Source: Bacteriovoracaceae bacterium
GTDB lineage: Bacteria; Bdellovibrionota; Bacteriovoracia; Bacteriovoracales; Bacteriovoracaceae
Assembly (NCBI GenBank): GCA_018649885.1
Contig: JABIHA010000006.1
Coordinates: 1-59,919, forward strand
Length of the DNA: 59,919 nt
Direction: 5' to 3'
A program made the position numbers and the translations under genes. Positions 45,691 to 53,860 of the stretch are shown piece by piece. Below the pieces are notes generated by a model. It saw only the letters and a program-made list of their open reading frames with translations, ran no database searches and had not been told where the DNA came from. How positions within the stretch are numbered: the stretch's first letter is position 1; every line of letters starts with the position of its first letter.

Positions 45691-46164
45691 TTAGCGATTG
45701 AATTTAAGACTGTGTGGTGATTTAAAACGATTGTACCGAAGAGTGTGTTTCTTATCTGCTTTAGAGGCCACACCTCTACCCATTTTCTTTTCCATGCACG
45801 AAATGTGAAGGGCAGGCTTACCTCTAGTCCAACTATTTTCTTTAAAGTAGAAATCATAAGAGAAATTATTTAGGCCCATGCCATAGCCGTGGCAATAACT
45901 TGTGGCCCACGTTTGCATTTCAGAGAAAAAGCTCCTACTTTTTGGATTGAGAACTCCATCACTACACCAGGCCATAAAACTGCCTTTGTATTTGTGTGAA
46001 TTGGCCCAATAACCAACAACTTCAGAGTCTCCTTTTTCACAAAGAGAGCCGGCAAGACCCACAATTTCTTTTTCTATATTCACGATATGATCATGTAGTT
46101 GAACTGAGCCTGACCACGAAAGCGGCGAGCACAAGAAAATGAAAATACCTATTCGAACTCTCAT
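45691..46164 (-). CDS. small secreted protein, unknown
   Basis: About 157 residues with a signal peptide (MRVRIGIFIFLCSPLSWS). The mature part has five cysteines including the signal, and basic patches near the C-terminus (KKHTLRYNRFK). No family recognised. AAAGGA lies about seven bases before the ATG at 46164; an ATG one codon earlier is less well spaced. Converges on the HlyD gene with 2 bp between stops, so it is not part of that operon. Confidence 0.6.
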   Translation of the reverse strand: MRVRIGIFIFLCSPLSWSGSVQLHDHIVNIEKEIVGLAGSLCEKGDSEVVGYWANSHKYKGSFMAWCSDGVLNPKSRSFFSEMQTWATSYCHGYGMGLNNFSYDFYFKENSWTRGKPALHISCMEKKMGRGVASKADKKHTLRYNRFKSPHSLKFNR

Positions 46165-46360
46165 CATAGAGTCCTTTCGTTATTTTTCTCATGAAGCTTT
46201 AATTGGGTTTTACTGTTATTTCAATACGTTAACTCTTTCAGCAATCATGCTTCACCCAATCCTGCGTCGCATCGTCAAGCAGAATTCTATTGTGATTTTA
46301 GCCCCACCTCCTATATTATCTGAAACGATTTACCACAGTACTCTACCCAGGGAGATCTCG

Positions 46361-47482
46361 TTGAAATTAATCACTATTTTGGCCCTAGCCCTTTCATCCA
46401 CTGCCGTATTTCCCTCAGTTTTTTCACCGGAAGCGGAGTTTGAAAACAAGGCCTTCTCCTACATCTATATTGACCAAAAACTATCTCCCCACCTGGGACT
46501 CAACTCACTGACTCCAGACCCCGAAGTCAAACTGGTAAACGGCTTGTCTACTAGGTTTGTAAGGCCAGCTGCCAGGGAGAATTTAAATTACCTAAAGCTT
46601 TCAAGGGTGCCATGTTACAAAAAAGGCGCAAGGCCCATCTCGTACAGCATTGAAGGGGCCAAAAAAATTACGGTTAAACTACCTCCATGTAAGTGGGACG
46701 CTTCCTCCCCTCTGCGATTTAGCTTCATTGCAGACACTCAGGAGTTTCCAGAACGTGCCAAAAATTTTTCAGATAAATTGGCAAAAAATGACTCTCATTT
46801 TTTCATCCATGCAGGAGACCATGTTCAGACAGGAAAAAAAGAGTCCCACTGGCAGAAGTATTTTTTGGCGCTAGAATCAGCGCGAAAAGATCGATTGATG
46901 CTTTCAGCTGTAGGAAATCATGAATACCGCTATGGGAAAAAGGCGCGAGCTCTATGGCAGAAATATTTTGGCAAAAACTTTAGAAATCAAAATATTGTTT
47001 TAAAAATTGGGGACGCAGTCTTTATTATGTTTAATTCCAATTTCGCTGATGATCCTGCACTTGTTTTAGGACAGTTGAGGTGGCTAAATAATGCTCTTAA
47101 AACTCCGGTTAAATGGAAGTTTGTGATCATGCACCATCCCCCTTATTCCAGAACTCCAAGTCATTCAAAATTTTATTGGAAAAAAGAATTTCTGGCGCTG
47201 AGAGAGCACTACATTCCTCTGTTTGAGAGATACAAAGTCGACGCCGTCCTCAGTGGGCACACTCACATATATGAAAGATCTGTTAAAAAAGGGATTCAAT
47301 ATGTGACGGCCGGAGCAGCTGGAGGAAAGATGGGAATTATGGGAGGCAAAAATAAATACTCCGTAATTGCTGGAAAATGGCGAACATTGACCCATTTTAC
47401 GCTCACTCCGAATAAACTCACCATGTTGACTGAAGATCTCGATGGCCATAGATTGGACACCATAGAGATAAATAAAAAATAA
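46361..47482 (+). CDS. secreted purple-acid-phosphatase-like metallophosphoesterase
   Basis: About 373 residues. The start is a TTG at 46361 because AGGGAG lies six bases before it and the protein then begins with a signal peptide, MKLITILALALSSTAVFP; the frame extends far upstream to 46139 but without sense. Metal ligands are clear: FIADTQEF, HAGDHVQTG, AVGNHEYRYG, IMHHPPY and SGHTHIYERS, the His-x-His pattern of purple acid phosphatase/PhoD relatives. It would remove phosphate from nucleotides or esters in the periplasm. An N-terminal ~100-residue part may be the usual beta-sandwich. Followed by a membrane protein gene. Confidence 0.85.
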   Translation: MKLITILALALSSTAVFPSVFSPEAEFENKAFSYIYIDQKLSPHLGLNSLTPDPEVKLVNGLSTRFVRPAARENLNYLKLSRVPCYKKGARPISYSIEGAKKITVKLPPCKWDASSPLRFSFIADTQEFPERAKNFSDKLAKNDSHFFIHAGDHVQTGKKESHWQKYFLALESARKDRLMLSAVGNHEYRYGKKARALWQKYFGKNFRNQNIVLKIGDAVFIMFNSNFADDPALVLGQLRWLNNALKTPVKWKFVIMHHPPYSRTPSHSKFYWKKEFLALREHYIPLFERYKVDAVLSGHTHIYERSVKKGIQYVTAGAAGGKMGIMGGKNKYSVIAGKWRTLTHFTLTPNKLTMLTEDLDGHRLDTIEINKK

Positions 47483-47495
47483 AGGGCACACACTT

Positions 47496-48245
47496 TTGGG
47501 CGATCATCTAAAAATTATTCTCCTGATACTTTTTCAAATTGGTGTCATGATTTTCATAGCGACTAAAGGAGTTATCGCTCAAGATCCCACCTATCATCAA
47601 TTTGCTGATGCCAGAAATTTTTTCGGCCTCCCCAATTTTTGGAATGTTCTATCTAATATTCCCTTTTTCTTTGTGGGAATTATGGGTCTTGTAGCCATAT
47701 CAAAAAATCCTAAAGGGGCAGCATGGTCTTGGATTACAGTTTATCTGGGAACAGCTTTTGTTTGTATCGGATCTAGTTACTACCACCTAGAACCAAATAA
47801 CCAAACCCTAGTGTGGGATAGATTACCTATGACAATTGGCTTTATGGGCCTTTTCTCTGCGGTTATAAGCGAATTTATAGACGAAAAAATCGAAAAATAT
47901 TCTCTCATTCCTTTCTTAATCTTGGGAGCACTCAGTGTCTATTACTGGAAAGTCAGTGGAGACCTAAGGCCCTATGTTTTTATTCAGGCCTCACCTCTTG
48001 TCAGTATTTTATTTATGTTTGTGCTCTTTAAATCAAAGTACACTCCTTCATGGCATCTAATATTAGCGCTGGTCTTTTACGCTCTCGCCAAGGCAGTAGA
48101 ATACTACGACCACGACATCTACGACTTCACTGCAGGTATTATGAGCGGCCATGCCATCAAACATGTACTGGCGGCCATGGGCCTTTATTTCACCATATCC
48201 ATGATCAGACAAAGACGTGTCAGAAGCCTTTTCAAGCTGAACTGA
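47496..48245 (+). CDS. CREST-superfamily (ceramidase-like) membrane protein
   Basis: A 249-residue polytopic protein with about seven hydrophobic helices. The metal/hydrolase residues of the CREST superfamily are visible: SSYYHLEPNN (S-x2-H), VWDRLPM (Asp) and GHAIKHVLAAMG (H-x3-H). Relatives include alkaline ceramidases and Per1/PAQR receptors. The activity on lipid amides is inferred from the motif only. The frame starts at TTG 47496, 13 bp after the phosphatase stop, but the start is not supported by a strong ribosome site; ATG at codon 18 is an alternative. Same strand and likely the same transcript as the phosphatase. Confidence 0.78.
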   Translation: MGDHLKIILLILFQIGVMIFIATKGVIAQDPTYHQFADARNFFGLPNFWNVLSNIPFFFVGIMGLVAISKNPKGAAWSWITVYLGTAFVCIGSSYYHLEPNNQTLVWDRLPMTIGFMGLFSAVISEFIDEKIEKYSLIPFLILGALSVYYWKVSGDLRPYVFIQASPLVSILFMFVLFKSKYTPSWHLILALVFYALAKAVEYYDHDIYDFTAGIMSGHAIKHVLAAMGLYFTISMIRQRRVRSLFKLN

Positions 48246-48344
48246 TCTCCCCTCAAAAACTGAAAAATAATTATGCTTTGCAAAGGGACTATCGGGTTAA
48301 CCCATTGATATTTAAAGCTTTTCTCAATTGAATTAAAAATCTTC

Positions 48345-48395
48345 TTGCCGTACGTAGAGCGTACGCCTATACTTTATTTGTACGTAAAACTTACG
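48345..48395 (+). promoter_or_regulatory. lexA promoter with two LexA-like operators
   Basis: TTGCCG (48345-48350) and TATACT (48368-48373) are separated by exactly 17 bp. One operator, CGTAGAGCGTACG (48353-48365), sits in the spacer; a second, CGTAAAACTTACG (48383-48395), lies 30 bp further, just past the -10. Both fit CGTA-N5-TACG. This geometry would block RNA polymerase and produce autoregulation. The boxes differ from the E. coli consensus CTGT-N8-ACAG. Confidence 0.75.
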
Positions 48396-48417
48396 CAAAA
48401 CAAATAGGAGATTTTGC

Positions 48418-49035
48418 TTGAGCCTGACTAGAAAACAAAAAGAAGTTCTCGATTTTATTGTGGCCTATATAGACCACGAAGGGATTTCACCTACCTATTC
48501 AGAAATCCAGGAATACTTTGGACTAAAATCAAAAGGCTCCGTTCACGACTACGTAAGATATTTAAAGCGTGCTGGTTTCTTGGAAATAGATCCCAACTCC
48601 CACCGAGGACTCACTCCCACTAACCCTGAGAGCAAGTCCACTCGCACAGAAGTCGAAATCCCACTTCTAGGAAGCGTCGCTGCCGGCTGCCCCCTAGATG
48701 TGATGGATAATATGGAACACTGTGAAAATGTCTCTATCCCTTCTCACATGATTGGCCGGGGGAAATACTTCGCCCTTCAAGTTGAAGGTCAAAGTATGAT
48801 TGAAGAAGGCATTTTAGATGGAGATATTATTGTCGTGAAGGCCGCAAGGAGTGCTCACAACGGACAAACTGTTGTGGCCTTAGTGGAAGGCGGAGCTACT
48901 GTAAAAAAATATTATCAAAAAAATAATAAAATAGAATTACATCCTGCAAATCATACTATGGATCCCATTGTCGTCACTGGCGGGGATTTCGAACTACAAG
49001 GTTTAGTGGTCGGGCTCTACCGAGCTTATGGCTAA
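48418..49035 (+). CDS. lexA: LexA SOS repressor
   Basis: A 205-residue LexA of typical size. The N-terminal winged helix starts LTRKQKEVLDFIVAYIDHEG and has the recognition-type region PTYSEIQEYFGLKSKG. The cleavage site Ala-Gly lies in GSVAAGCP; catalytic Ser in VEGQSMIEEGILDGD and catalytic Lys in GATVKKYYQ complete the S24 domain. Start is TTG with AGGAGA about six bases before it. RecA-stimulated self-cleavage would release SOS genes. The recognition region should read an operator like CGTA-N5-TACG, seen twice upstream. Confidence 0.96.
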   Translation: MSLTRKQKEVLDFIVAYIDHEGISPTYSEIQEYFGLKSKGSVHDYVRYLKRAGFLEIDPNSHRGLTPTNPESKSTRTEVEIPLLGSVAAGCPLDVMDNMEHCENVSIPSHMIGRGKYFALQVEGQSMIEEGILDGDIIVVKAARSAHNGQTVVALVEGGATVKKYYQKNNKIELHPANHTMDPIVVTGGDFELQGLVVGLYRAYG

Positions 49036-49243
49036 GCACTAAACTTTTTAACACTTTTTTTGAGTACAAGGTGCTGAAGACTTTCACACACACGGACTTC
49101 TACACCTTTTTCGAATGGGCATCTGTCCGCACAACTGTGCTTCGAATGAGGCCTAAGTGCATTCCCATTAACGGTTAACTAAAGCCGAGGGTCGGGTAAT
49201 CCCTAAGTTTTAGTAAAATATATTTAAATGAGAGGAGACTACC

Positions 49244-49492
49244 ATGAGAAAAAACCAAAGAAGTTTATTAGCTTTTGTCCCAGTAGGAGATCCACTAGGT
49301 GATTCTATTTGGCAAAGATTTATAGTCCAGACCATGGACTTCATCAAAAGAAATTTCAACACACCAACCTGGAGGACAGCACAAAAAAACGTGGCGGTGG
49401 ATTCATGGTCTGACTTATTCCCAACACCAAAAACTAGAACAAGAAACCGACTCATTGATTACCTAGACCCAGTCGTTCTGAGTAAAAGGTAA
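49244..49492 (+). CDS. small basic protein, unknown
   Basis: An 82-residue protein with GAGGAG about eight bases before ATG and a strong terminator just after the stop, so it is probably a real gene. It is basic (RKNQRS start, KTRTRNRL near the end) and tryptophan-containing, and has no signal peptide or known domain. The 208 bp upstream, behind lexA, hold no clear promoter that I can fix. SOS regulation is possible by position only; no second LexA-like box was found there. Confidence 0.6.
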   Translation: MRKNQRSLLAFVPVGDPLGDSIWQRFIVQTMDFIKRNFNTPTWRTAQKNVAVDSWSDLFPTPKTRTRNRLIDYLDPVVLSKR

Positions 49493-49546
49493 GAGAAGGC
49501 CATAACGGCGAGAAGGTCATGGGTTTTGCTCTTGGCCTTCTCTTTT
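49491..49546 (+). terminator. rho-independent terminator of the small basic protein gene
   Basis: AAGAGAAGGCCA (49491-49502) pairs perfectly with the TGGCCTTCTCTT that ends in 49543, followed by T residues (CTTTTA). The stop codon lies inside the 5' arm. The loop is about 28 nt. Confidence 0.75.
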
Positions 49547-49819
49547 ATCCTGATAGAGGCTTCGTCCCCGCAATGTGCGTTGCTGGCATTGTGAGAGCGA
49601 GCTTGTCATTAGGATTTGAAATAATTGATCACACACTTCCCTAAACCCATGGATGGGAAAACAAAAAAGAAGATGCGCAGAGCTTTCTCTGAGCGCCTAA
49701 CAAGGAGGTTAGTTCTTTTTCGTCCATCGGCATCCCTACCCACCACCCGCTGCTAGAAGGTTGAGTATCCCATGTATCTCGACCTTCAGCACACTTCTTT
49801 TATTTCCTTTTCCTTTGAC
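49547..49819. other. non-coding region with small hairpin potential
   Basis: No ORF with coding character. One hairpin is visible, GAAGGTTGAG (49758-49767) with CTCGACCTTC (49780-49789), with a T-rich stretch following, which might mark a small RNA end or a terminator. Confidence 0.3.
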
Positions 49820-50021
49820 TTGGCCTTGGCAGTTGGTCTTGCCCTCCCAAGAAAAACTCTCTATTTGGCGATGAACTTAGATGAATTAAAAAACTAATTG
49901 AACTTTCCGAGACATACTTTAAACCTTGGTTTGATTTTTATTTTTATTTTTAAAATTATTTTGTTTTAATAGGTAAAGAGAAAAAACTTCTTGGGAGGGC
50001 AAGACCAACTGCCAAGGCCAA
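49820..50021. repeat. inverted repeat: perfect 34-bp arms with AT-rich 134-bp centre
   Basis: 49820-49853 and 49988-50021 are exact reverse complements (arm starts TTGGCCTTGGCAGTTGG). Similarity continues weakly on both sides as T-rich/A-rich flanks and into the centre. The middle is strongly AT-rich with no gene. It lies in the non-coding gap between the small protein gene and the 3' end of the secreted-protein gene at 50055. It could be a MITE-like insertion, or a long hairpin ending both converging transcripts. Confidence 0.75.
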
Positions 50022-50054
50022 CATAAAGAAAAAGAACAAGAAAACTTTAGGCCT

Positions 50055-50813
50055 TTACCCATCCTCCTTAATTTGAAAAAGATGATGCCCCATGGGAATA
50101 CTAATTTTAAGACTATCTGAATACTCTTGCCCTAAGGCCCTAAATACATCCTGACAACTCTGCCAATTAGCTTCACCCTTATCACCTCTTAATCTTTTAC
50201 TCACAAGGGCCTCAGCCTTTTTCTGAAGACCTACAATTGGTGCAATCCATTTTCTGCTTATAGTACCTGAACGTGCCATAGTTTCTAGGATCGTTAAACC
50301 TGTCATTTGCTGAATAAGAGTTGGAACTTTAACAGCGTATTGAGAGAGATATTCCAGCGTCAGCTCTTTTGCCAATTGATGTGTACTATCACTCCAGTGA
50401 GCATTGTCCTTTTTATTATTCATGGCCTTAAAAAAGTGATAATTATCAAAAACTTTATCACAACTCTGCCGCTCTTTTTCCAAGTGATAAAAGCGCTCCA
50501 GCACATCATCAGTGCAACCGCCAATGAGAGTATCGTACATGGACTGCTCATCAATTCCACTGAGCTTTGAAACGTCAAACTCTTCCATATAATACAATGC
50601 CATTTGTTCATCTGGCTCGAACTTCACCAGATCCTCTAGCTCTGGGGCCTCCAATACGGCCTTTGTTACTATATCCTCATTTTGCTCCAAACAATCTGTC
50701 ACACTTTGTTCAATCTCTTGATGACTCCTAAAATACTTTTCATTTAATTTATCCACCTCTGCACTTGCAAAGGTGTTAGTTGCAATAAAAAAAATGGCCA
50801 TCTGTACAATCAT
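50055..50813 (-). CDS. secreted protein, unknown
   Basis: About 252 residues. Start at ATG 50813, with GAAGGAGG about six bases upstream, giving a signal peptide (MIVQMAIFFIATNTFASA); the frame extends 15 codons further with no such site. The mature protein is mostly helical and mixed-charge, with four or more cysteines (VTDCLEQ, GGCTDD, RQSCDK, WQSCQD) that could form two disulfides. No domain recognised. Followed by the 34-bp inverted repeat; transcribed away from the 50.9 kb gap. Confidence 0.7.
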   Translation of the reverse strand: MIVQMAIFFIATNTFASAEVDKLNEKYFRSHQEIEQSVTDCLEQNEDIVTKAVLEAPELEDLVKFEPDEQMALYYMEEFDVSKLSGIDEQSMYDTLIGGCTDDVLERFYHLEKERQSCDKVFDNYHFFKAMNNKKDNAHWSDSTHQLAKELTLEYLSQYAVKVPTLIQQMTGLTILETMARSGTISRKWIAPIVGLQKKAEALVSKRLRGDKGEANWQSCQDVFRALGQEYSDSLKISIPMGHHLFQIKEDG

Positions 50814-50858
50814 AGTTTCCTCCTTCAACAACAAGATAGCACTGAGATTTGAGACCAT

Positions 50859-51149
50859 GTCAGGGGATTGTTAATTAAATGAAAGCTTATATATAAAAAA
50901 ATAGCGCCGAACTACTTTTAAGACTTGGCGGGGAGACGTTATCTCAAAAGCTGTCCGACACAAAATGGAGTATCATTAACTCCTCTTTCACATTAGTAAT
51001 TTGCAAAGGCCCTGCCAGGTCACACATTTGTAATCAAAACCCAAAGGCTTCTAAGTCTTCAGAAGTAGACCTGTAATTTTAAGGGGTTACCGGTCACTGA
51101 AATGTAACCAGCCGATTCTTTTACAATTGCTCAAAAAAGAAACGTCCAA
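50859..51149. other. intergenic region, nothing recognisable
   Basis: About 290 bp between the secreted-protein gene and the hairpin at 51150. I see no coding frame, operator or RNA family. The region is likely to contain the promoter of the minus-strand gene ending at 50055, but I cannot fix its elements. Confidence 0.3.
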
Positions 51150-51226
51150 CTGCAAGTGTTGTTCACGGCGCTAGGAAGTTTGGTGTTTTTATGAAGTGAG
51201 GAGAGCGCCGTGAATACCACTTGCAG
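51150..51226. repeat. 77-nt hairpin downstream of the lipoprotein gene
   Basis: CTGCAAGTGTTGTTCACGGC begins the left arm and pairs with the mirror sequence ending at 51226, about 23 bp with two mismatches. On the minus strand the hairpin is followed by GTTTCTTTTTT, so it may terminate transcription of the gene ending at 51338. The ~110 bp between that gene and the hairpin hold no gene. Confidence 0.6.
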
Positions 51227-51337
51227 CAAAGCTACCTAACCAATTCTTGGCCAAAGAAGTTAGACTGAAGCTCAACACCTTGCAACCAAATAGGATTTAA
51301 GGGGCCAAAGGAAAAAACGGCATTGCCAACACTAGAT

Positions 51338-52165
51338 TTACCAATGGATCCCAAAAGTTGTCCCAATAGATAACATGTCGTGAATTTCGACTTGCTTGAG
51401 TTTAGCAATTGAGTAGCCGGCCTCAACTTTTCCCATAAGCTTAACTCTTGATTCCCAAGCTGTGTTCCACTTGATCCCCACATTGGTGCCGTAAACGTCA
51501 CCCCAAGTGCTAAGATCATACTGGGCACCGCTGCCTGTGCTCAAGTGAGAGTCCACATCGTAGTGACTATAATAGGTACTTGAATAAATGATAAAATGCT
51601 CATTAGAACGGTGGCCTACAAGAAAAGCGAAATTGCTTTGTTCTAGCTCAATAGTCGCCTTCATTGATTCAAAATCTAAGCTCGACTCCTGAGACTGAAA
51701 CTCATCCCCTGTCTCTTCCTCACTTCCCATTCCATATGCTGCCAGAACTGCTATTTTTAAACCCTCTTCAGGCTCGTGTTCAGGAGTACCATAAAATTGA
51801 AATTTGGCACCCAACATACTAGTGGATTCAGCATGACTTTTAAAAAAGATATCAATTCTTTTCCAAACACTAAGTCCCGCGCCAACCCCCACTTGAGTGG
51901 AAGACTGCACCTCAACATTACTTTCAACAGTGGGACCTGCGTGAAGAGCTCTAAAACCAAGAAGATAAGATTCATGGGCACGAGCAAGAGAAACCTTATG
52001 AGTTGTCTGCGCCGCTAGTTCTGCCTGGCCATTCCACAACTTTCCCCTGGTTTCTGGAGTTTCAAATTGCACGGTGGTCATGTGATAATCCACATTGAGG
52101 TTTGAGCATGAGCTCAAAAGAGCTAACACCACTAAGATGATAAACTGCTGCAACCTAACAAGCAT
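51338..52165 (-). CDS. lipoprotein with beta-rich, barrel-like body, unknown
   Basis: About 275 residues. ATG 52165 is favoured because GAGG lies about six bases upstream; a frame from 52183 has none. LVVLALLSSC is a clear lipobox. The rest alternates polar and hydrophobic residues in strand-like patterns (NFAFLVGHRS, FIIYSSTYYSHYDV) and ends in FGIHW, an aromatic C-terminus as in outer-membrane barrels. Combining a lipid anchor with a barrel-like end is unusual, so it may be either a small barrel or a beta-sandwich lipoprotein. A 98-codon frame in another phase (51232-51528) overlaps the end and is taken as spurious. Confidence 0.65.
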   Translation of the reverse strand: MLVRLQQFIILVVLALLSSCSNLNVDYHMTTVQFETPETRGKLWNGQAELAAQTTHKVSLARAHESYLLGFRALHAGPTVESNVEVQSSTQVGVGAGLSVWKRIDIFFKSHAESTSMLGAKFQFYGTPEHEPEEGLKIAVLAAYGMGSEEETGDEFQSQESSLDFESMKATIELEQSNFAFLVGHRSNEHFIIYSSTYYSHYDVDSHLSTGSGAQYDLSTWGDVYGTNVGIKWNTAWESRVKLMGKVEAGYSIAKLKQVEIHDMLSIGTTFGIHW

Positions 52166-52274
52166 GGCGATCCTCGAGTTCATAAAAGTTTAATTGGGAT
52201 TTATTTTAACTGAGAAAATCTAGAAATCCGAGTCAAAACCGACAGTGCTCGAGGCTTCCACTCTACTACTTAGG

Positions 52275-52811
52275 TTATGCAACTTCTTTTGATTGTGAGA
52301 AATATTTGGGAAAGGTTGATTGAAAGCAATCAAAGAGTCCATCCCATGGGTGGTTTTTCACCATATCAACTATGATTTCCTGATACTCAAGGAGCTGTTC
52401 GGTACCTGAATAGTCCATCATGAAAAATAGCATCGAAGGTGTCACAAGTAATTTGTCATAAAGAAATACTGCAAAGATTTTTTCTAAAACAAAGGGAAGC
52501 TCACTATCAAATTGATCCAAGTACTGATTTTCCACCAGCCAGCTTTTGGCCTTTTGATATTCGCTATCGACTTTGGGGTTGAAGCTATCTTGATATTTTT
52601 TTATTACTGTATAAAAACAGGCCTGAAGATTTTTTTGATGTTTAGCACAGATATCTTTTAGAAGAGAAGTCAAAAAAATACTGGATTTTGCATGATGGTA
52701 ACTTTCAGTAAAAACAATTTCAAGAGCGCCCAATGCGTCGGCAGACTTCCCCTGCTCTATCAGCTTGAGTATTTCTCTCCCAATGTCTACTTCGTCACGA
52801 ACATTAAACAT
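52275..52811 (-). CDS. helical protein coupled to the pseudokinase, unknown
   Basis: About 178 residues starting ATG 52811, 8 bp after the stop of the kinase-like gene, with AGGAAAA upstream; a frame to 52859 overlaps that gene and is not needed. Predominantly helical with aromatic residues (VFTESYHHAKSSIF, FMMDYSGTEQLLEYQEI). No signal peptide and no known domain. Being the next gene of the same transcript, it may be the partner or target of the kinase-like protein, but that rests on position alone. Confidence 0.6.
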   Translation of the reverse strand: MFNVRDEVDIGREILKLIEQGKSADALGALEIVFTESYHHAKSSIFLTSLLKDICAKHQKNLQACFYTVIKKYQDSFNPKVDSEYQKAKSWLVENQYLDQFDSELPFVLEKIFAVFLYDKLLVTPSMLFFMMDYSGTEQLLEYQEIIVDMVKNHPWDGLFDCFQSTFPKYFSQSKEVA

Positions 52812-52818
52812 GGTTTTC

Positions 52819-53778
52819 CTAAGCGGCTTTATCAGCCTTTTCTGCTTCACAAGATACATCTATCTCTTCTAAAAAATTTCCTGTCTCAATTTCTTTCCAT
52901 CCTCGACAATGAAAATCACAAAACTCTTCAACAGCTTTTAAAAAAGATTCCACACTATCAAAGCGGTCCTCTTTTTCAAACTCGAGTGCTTTTAGGACAA
53001 CCTCATCTAATTTTTTGACAAGATTGGTCCTTACTTCCGAAGGAGCAATAGAATTCTTTTCGAGAACACCAAGACCAGAACTCGTAATATTCCAAGGAAC
53101 TAAAACTAACATTTCATATAAAATTGCTCCGAGTGTATAAACATCTGATCTTGGATCAAAGGTTTTCGAACCTCTCACAATCTCTGGTGCCTGATATCTA
53201 ATGGCCGCATAGGCCATTTCTGGGCCTTCAAGCTTAGTACTCCCAATTGTTGACCAATAATCAACTGACCACTTATCGTGCTTATTGCAAAATATATTCT
53301 CAGGCGAGAATCCCCCAGTCATAAGGCCTTGACTTGAAATCTTTTTTATATTTTCGCCAATTTCTAAAAATATTTTCAAAGTCAGATCCATCGAAAAAAT
53401 ATTCCCACTGTACCTGAGTTTATCGAGAGTTTCTTTTAGTGAAATCCCTTCGAATGTTTCAAAGATAAGAAAAGCTCCCCCACGAAAAAACCCCTGATCA
53501 ATCAGCTTAAAATCACATAGAGATTTATTCTTCTCAATATAATTTAGTGACCTGTAAACCAAATCAACGGGTAAAAACTTAATCAGAATGTCTCTTTGAT
53601 TTTCATGATCATAACCTTCGTAGAACTCTCCACTTGAAAACAAGGGAGCCCCAACATGGTAGTGACCAACCCTTGAAGGAATAGGTAGATACTTTCTACT
53701 ATCATCCGCACCCGATTCTAAAAATATCCAGAAGAGGCGAAAAGATAGATACATGAATGCAATTACAATAATTTCCAT
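52819..53778 (-). CDS. membrane-anchored Ser/Thr kinase-like protein, probable pseudokinase
   Basis: A 319-residue protein. Residues 1-20 are hydrophobic (EIIVIAFMYLSFRLFWIF), then a protein-kinase fold: ILIKFLP (Lys of strand 3), YQAPEIVRG (APE) and DPRSDVYTLGAILYEML (subdomain IX Asp and Leu-Gly). The catalytic loop HRDLKPEN reads GGFSPENI, lacking the catalytic Asp and His, and DFG reads VDYW. Phosphotransfer is thus unlikely although the metal-binding Asn remains, so it probably acts as a binding scaffold. Starts ATG with GAG upstream. Same transcript as the small helical protein that follows. Confidence 0.82.
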   Translation of the reverse strand: MEIIVIAFMYLSFRLFWIFLESGADDSRKYLPIPSRVGHYHVGAPLFSSGEFYEGYDHENQRDILIKFLPVDLVYRSLNYIEKNKSLCDFKLIDQGFFRGGAFLIFETFEGISLKETLDKLRYSGNIFSMDLTLKIFLEIGENIKKISSQGLMTGGFSPENIFCNKHDKWSVDYWSTIGSTKLEGPEMAYAAIRYQAPEIVRGSKTFDPRSDVYTLGAILYEMLVLVPWNITSSGLGVLEKNSIAPSEVRTNLVKKLDEVVLKALEFEKEDRFDSVESFLKAVEEFCDFHCRGWKEIETGNFLEEIDVSCEAEKADKAA

Positions 53779-53860
53779 AAATTCTCACAGTTTCAGCTGG
53801 GAATCTACTCGGAGATTATCCATAATTACTTAAGTAAACAGGTCGGTTTTTAAATAGGTT

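Noticed and set aside
49547..49819. Possible small structural RNA (6S, SRP or tmRNA) in the gap after the small basic protein gene
   Set aside because: No recognisable conserved core of these RNAs; only short hairpins.
51232..51528. Second frame over the 3' end of the beta-rich lipoprotein gene, possible frameshift
   Set aside because: The main frame already ends in an aromatic C-terminus (FGIHW) typical of barrel-like proteins; the other frame shows no continuing strand pattern.
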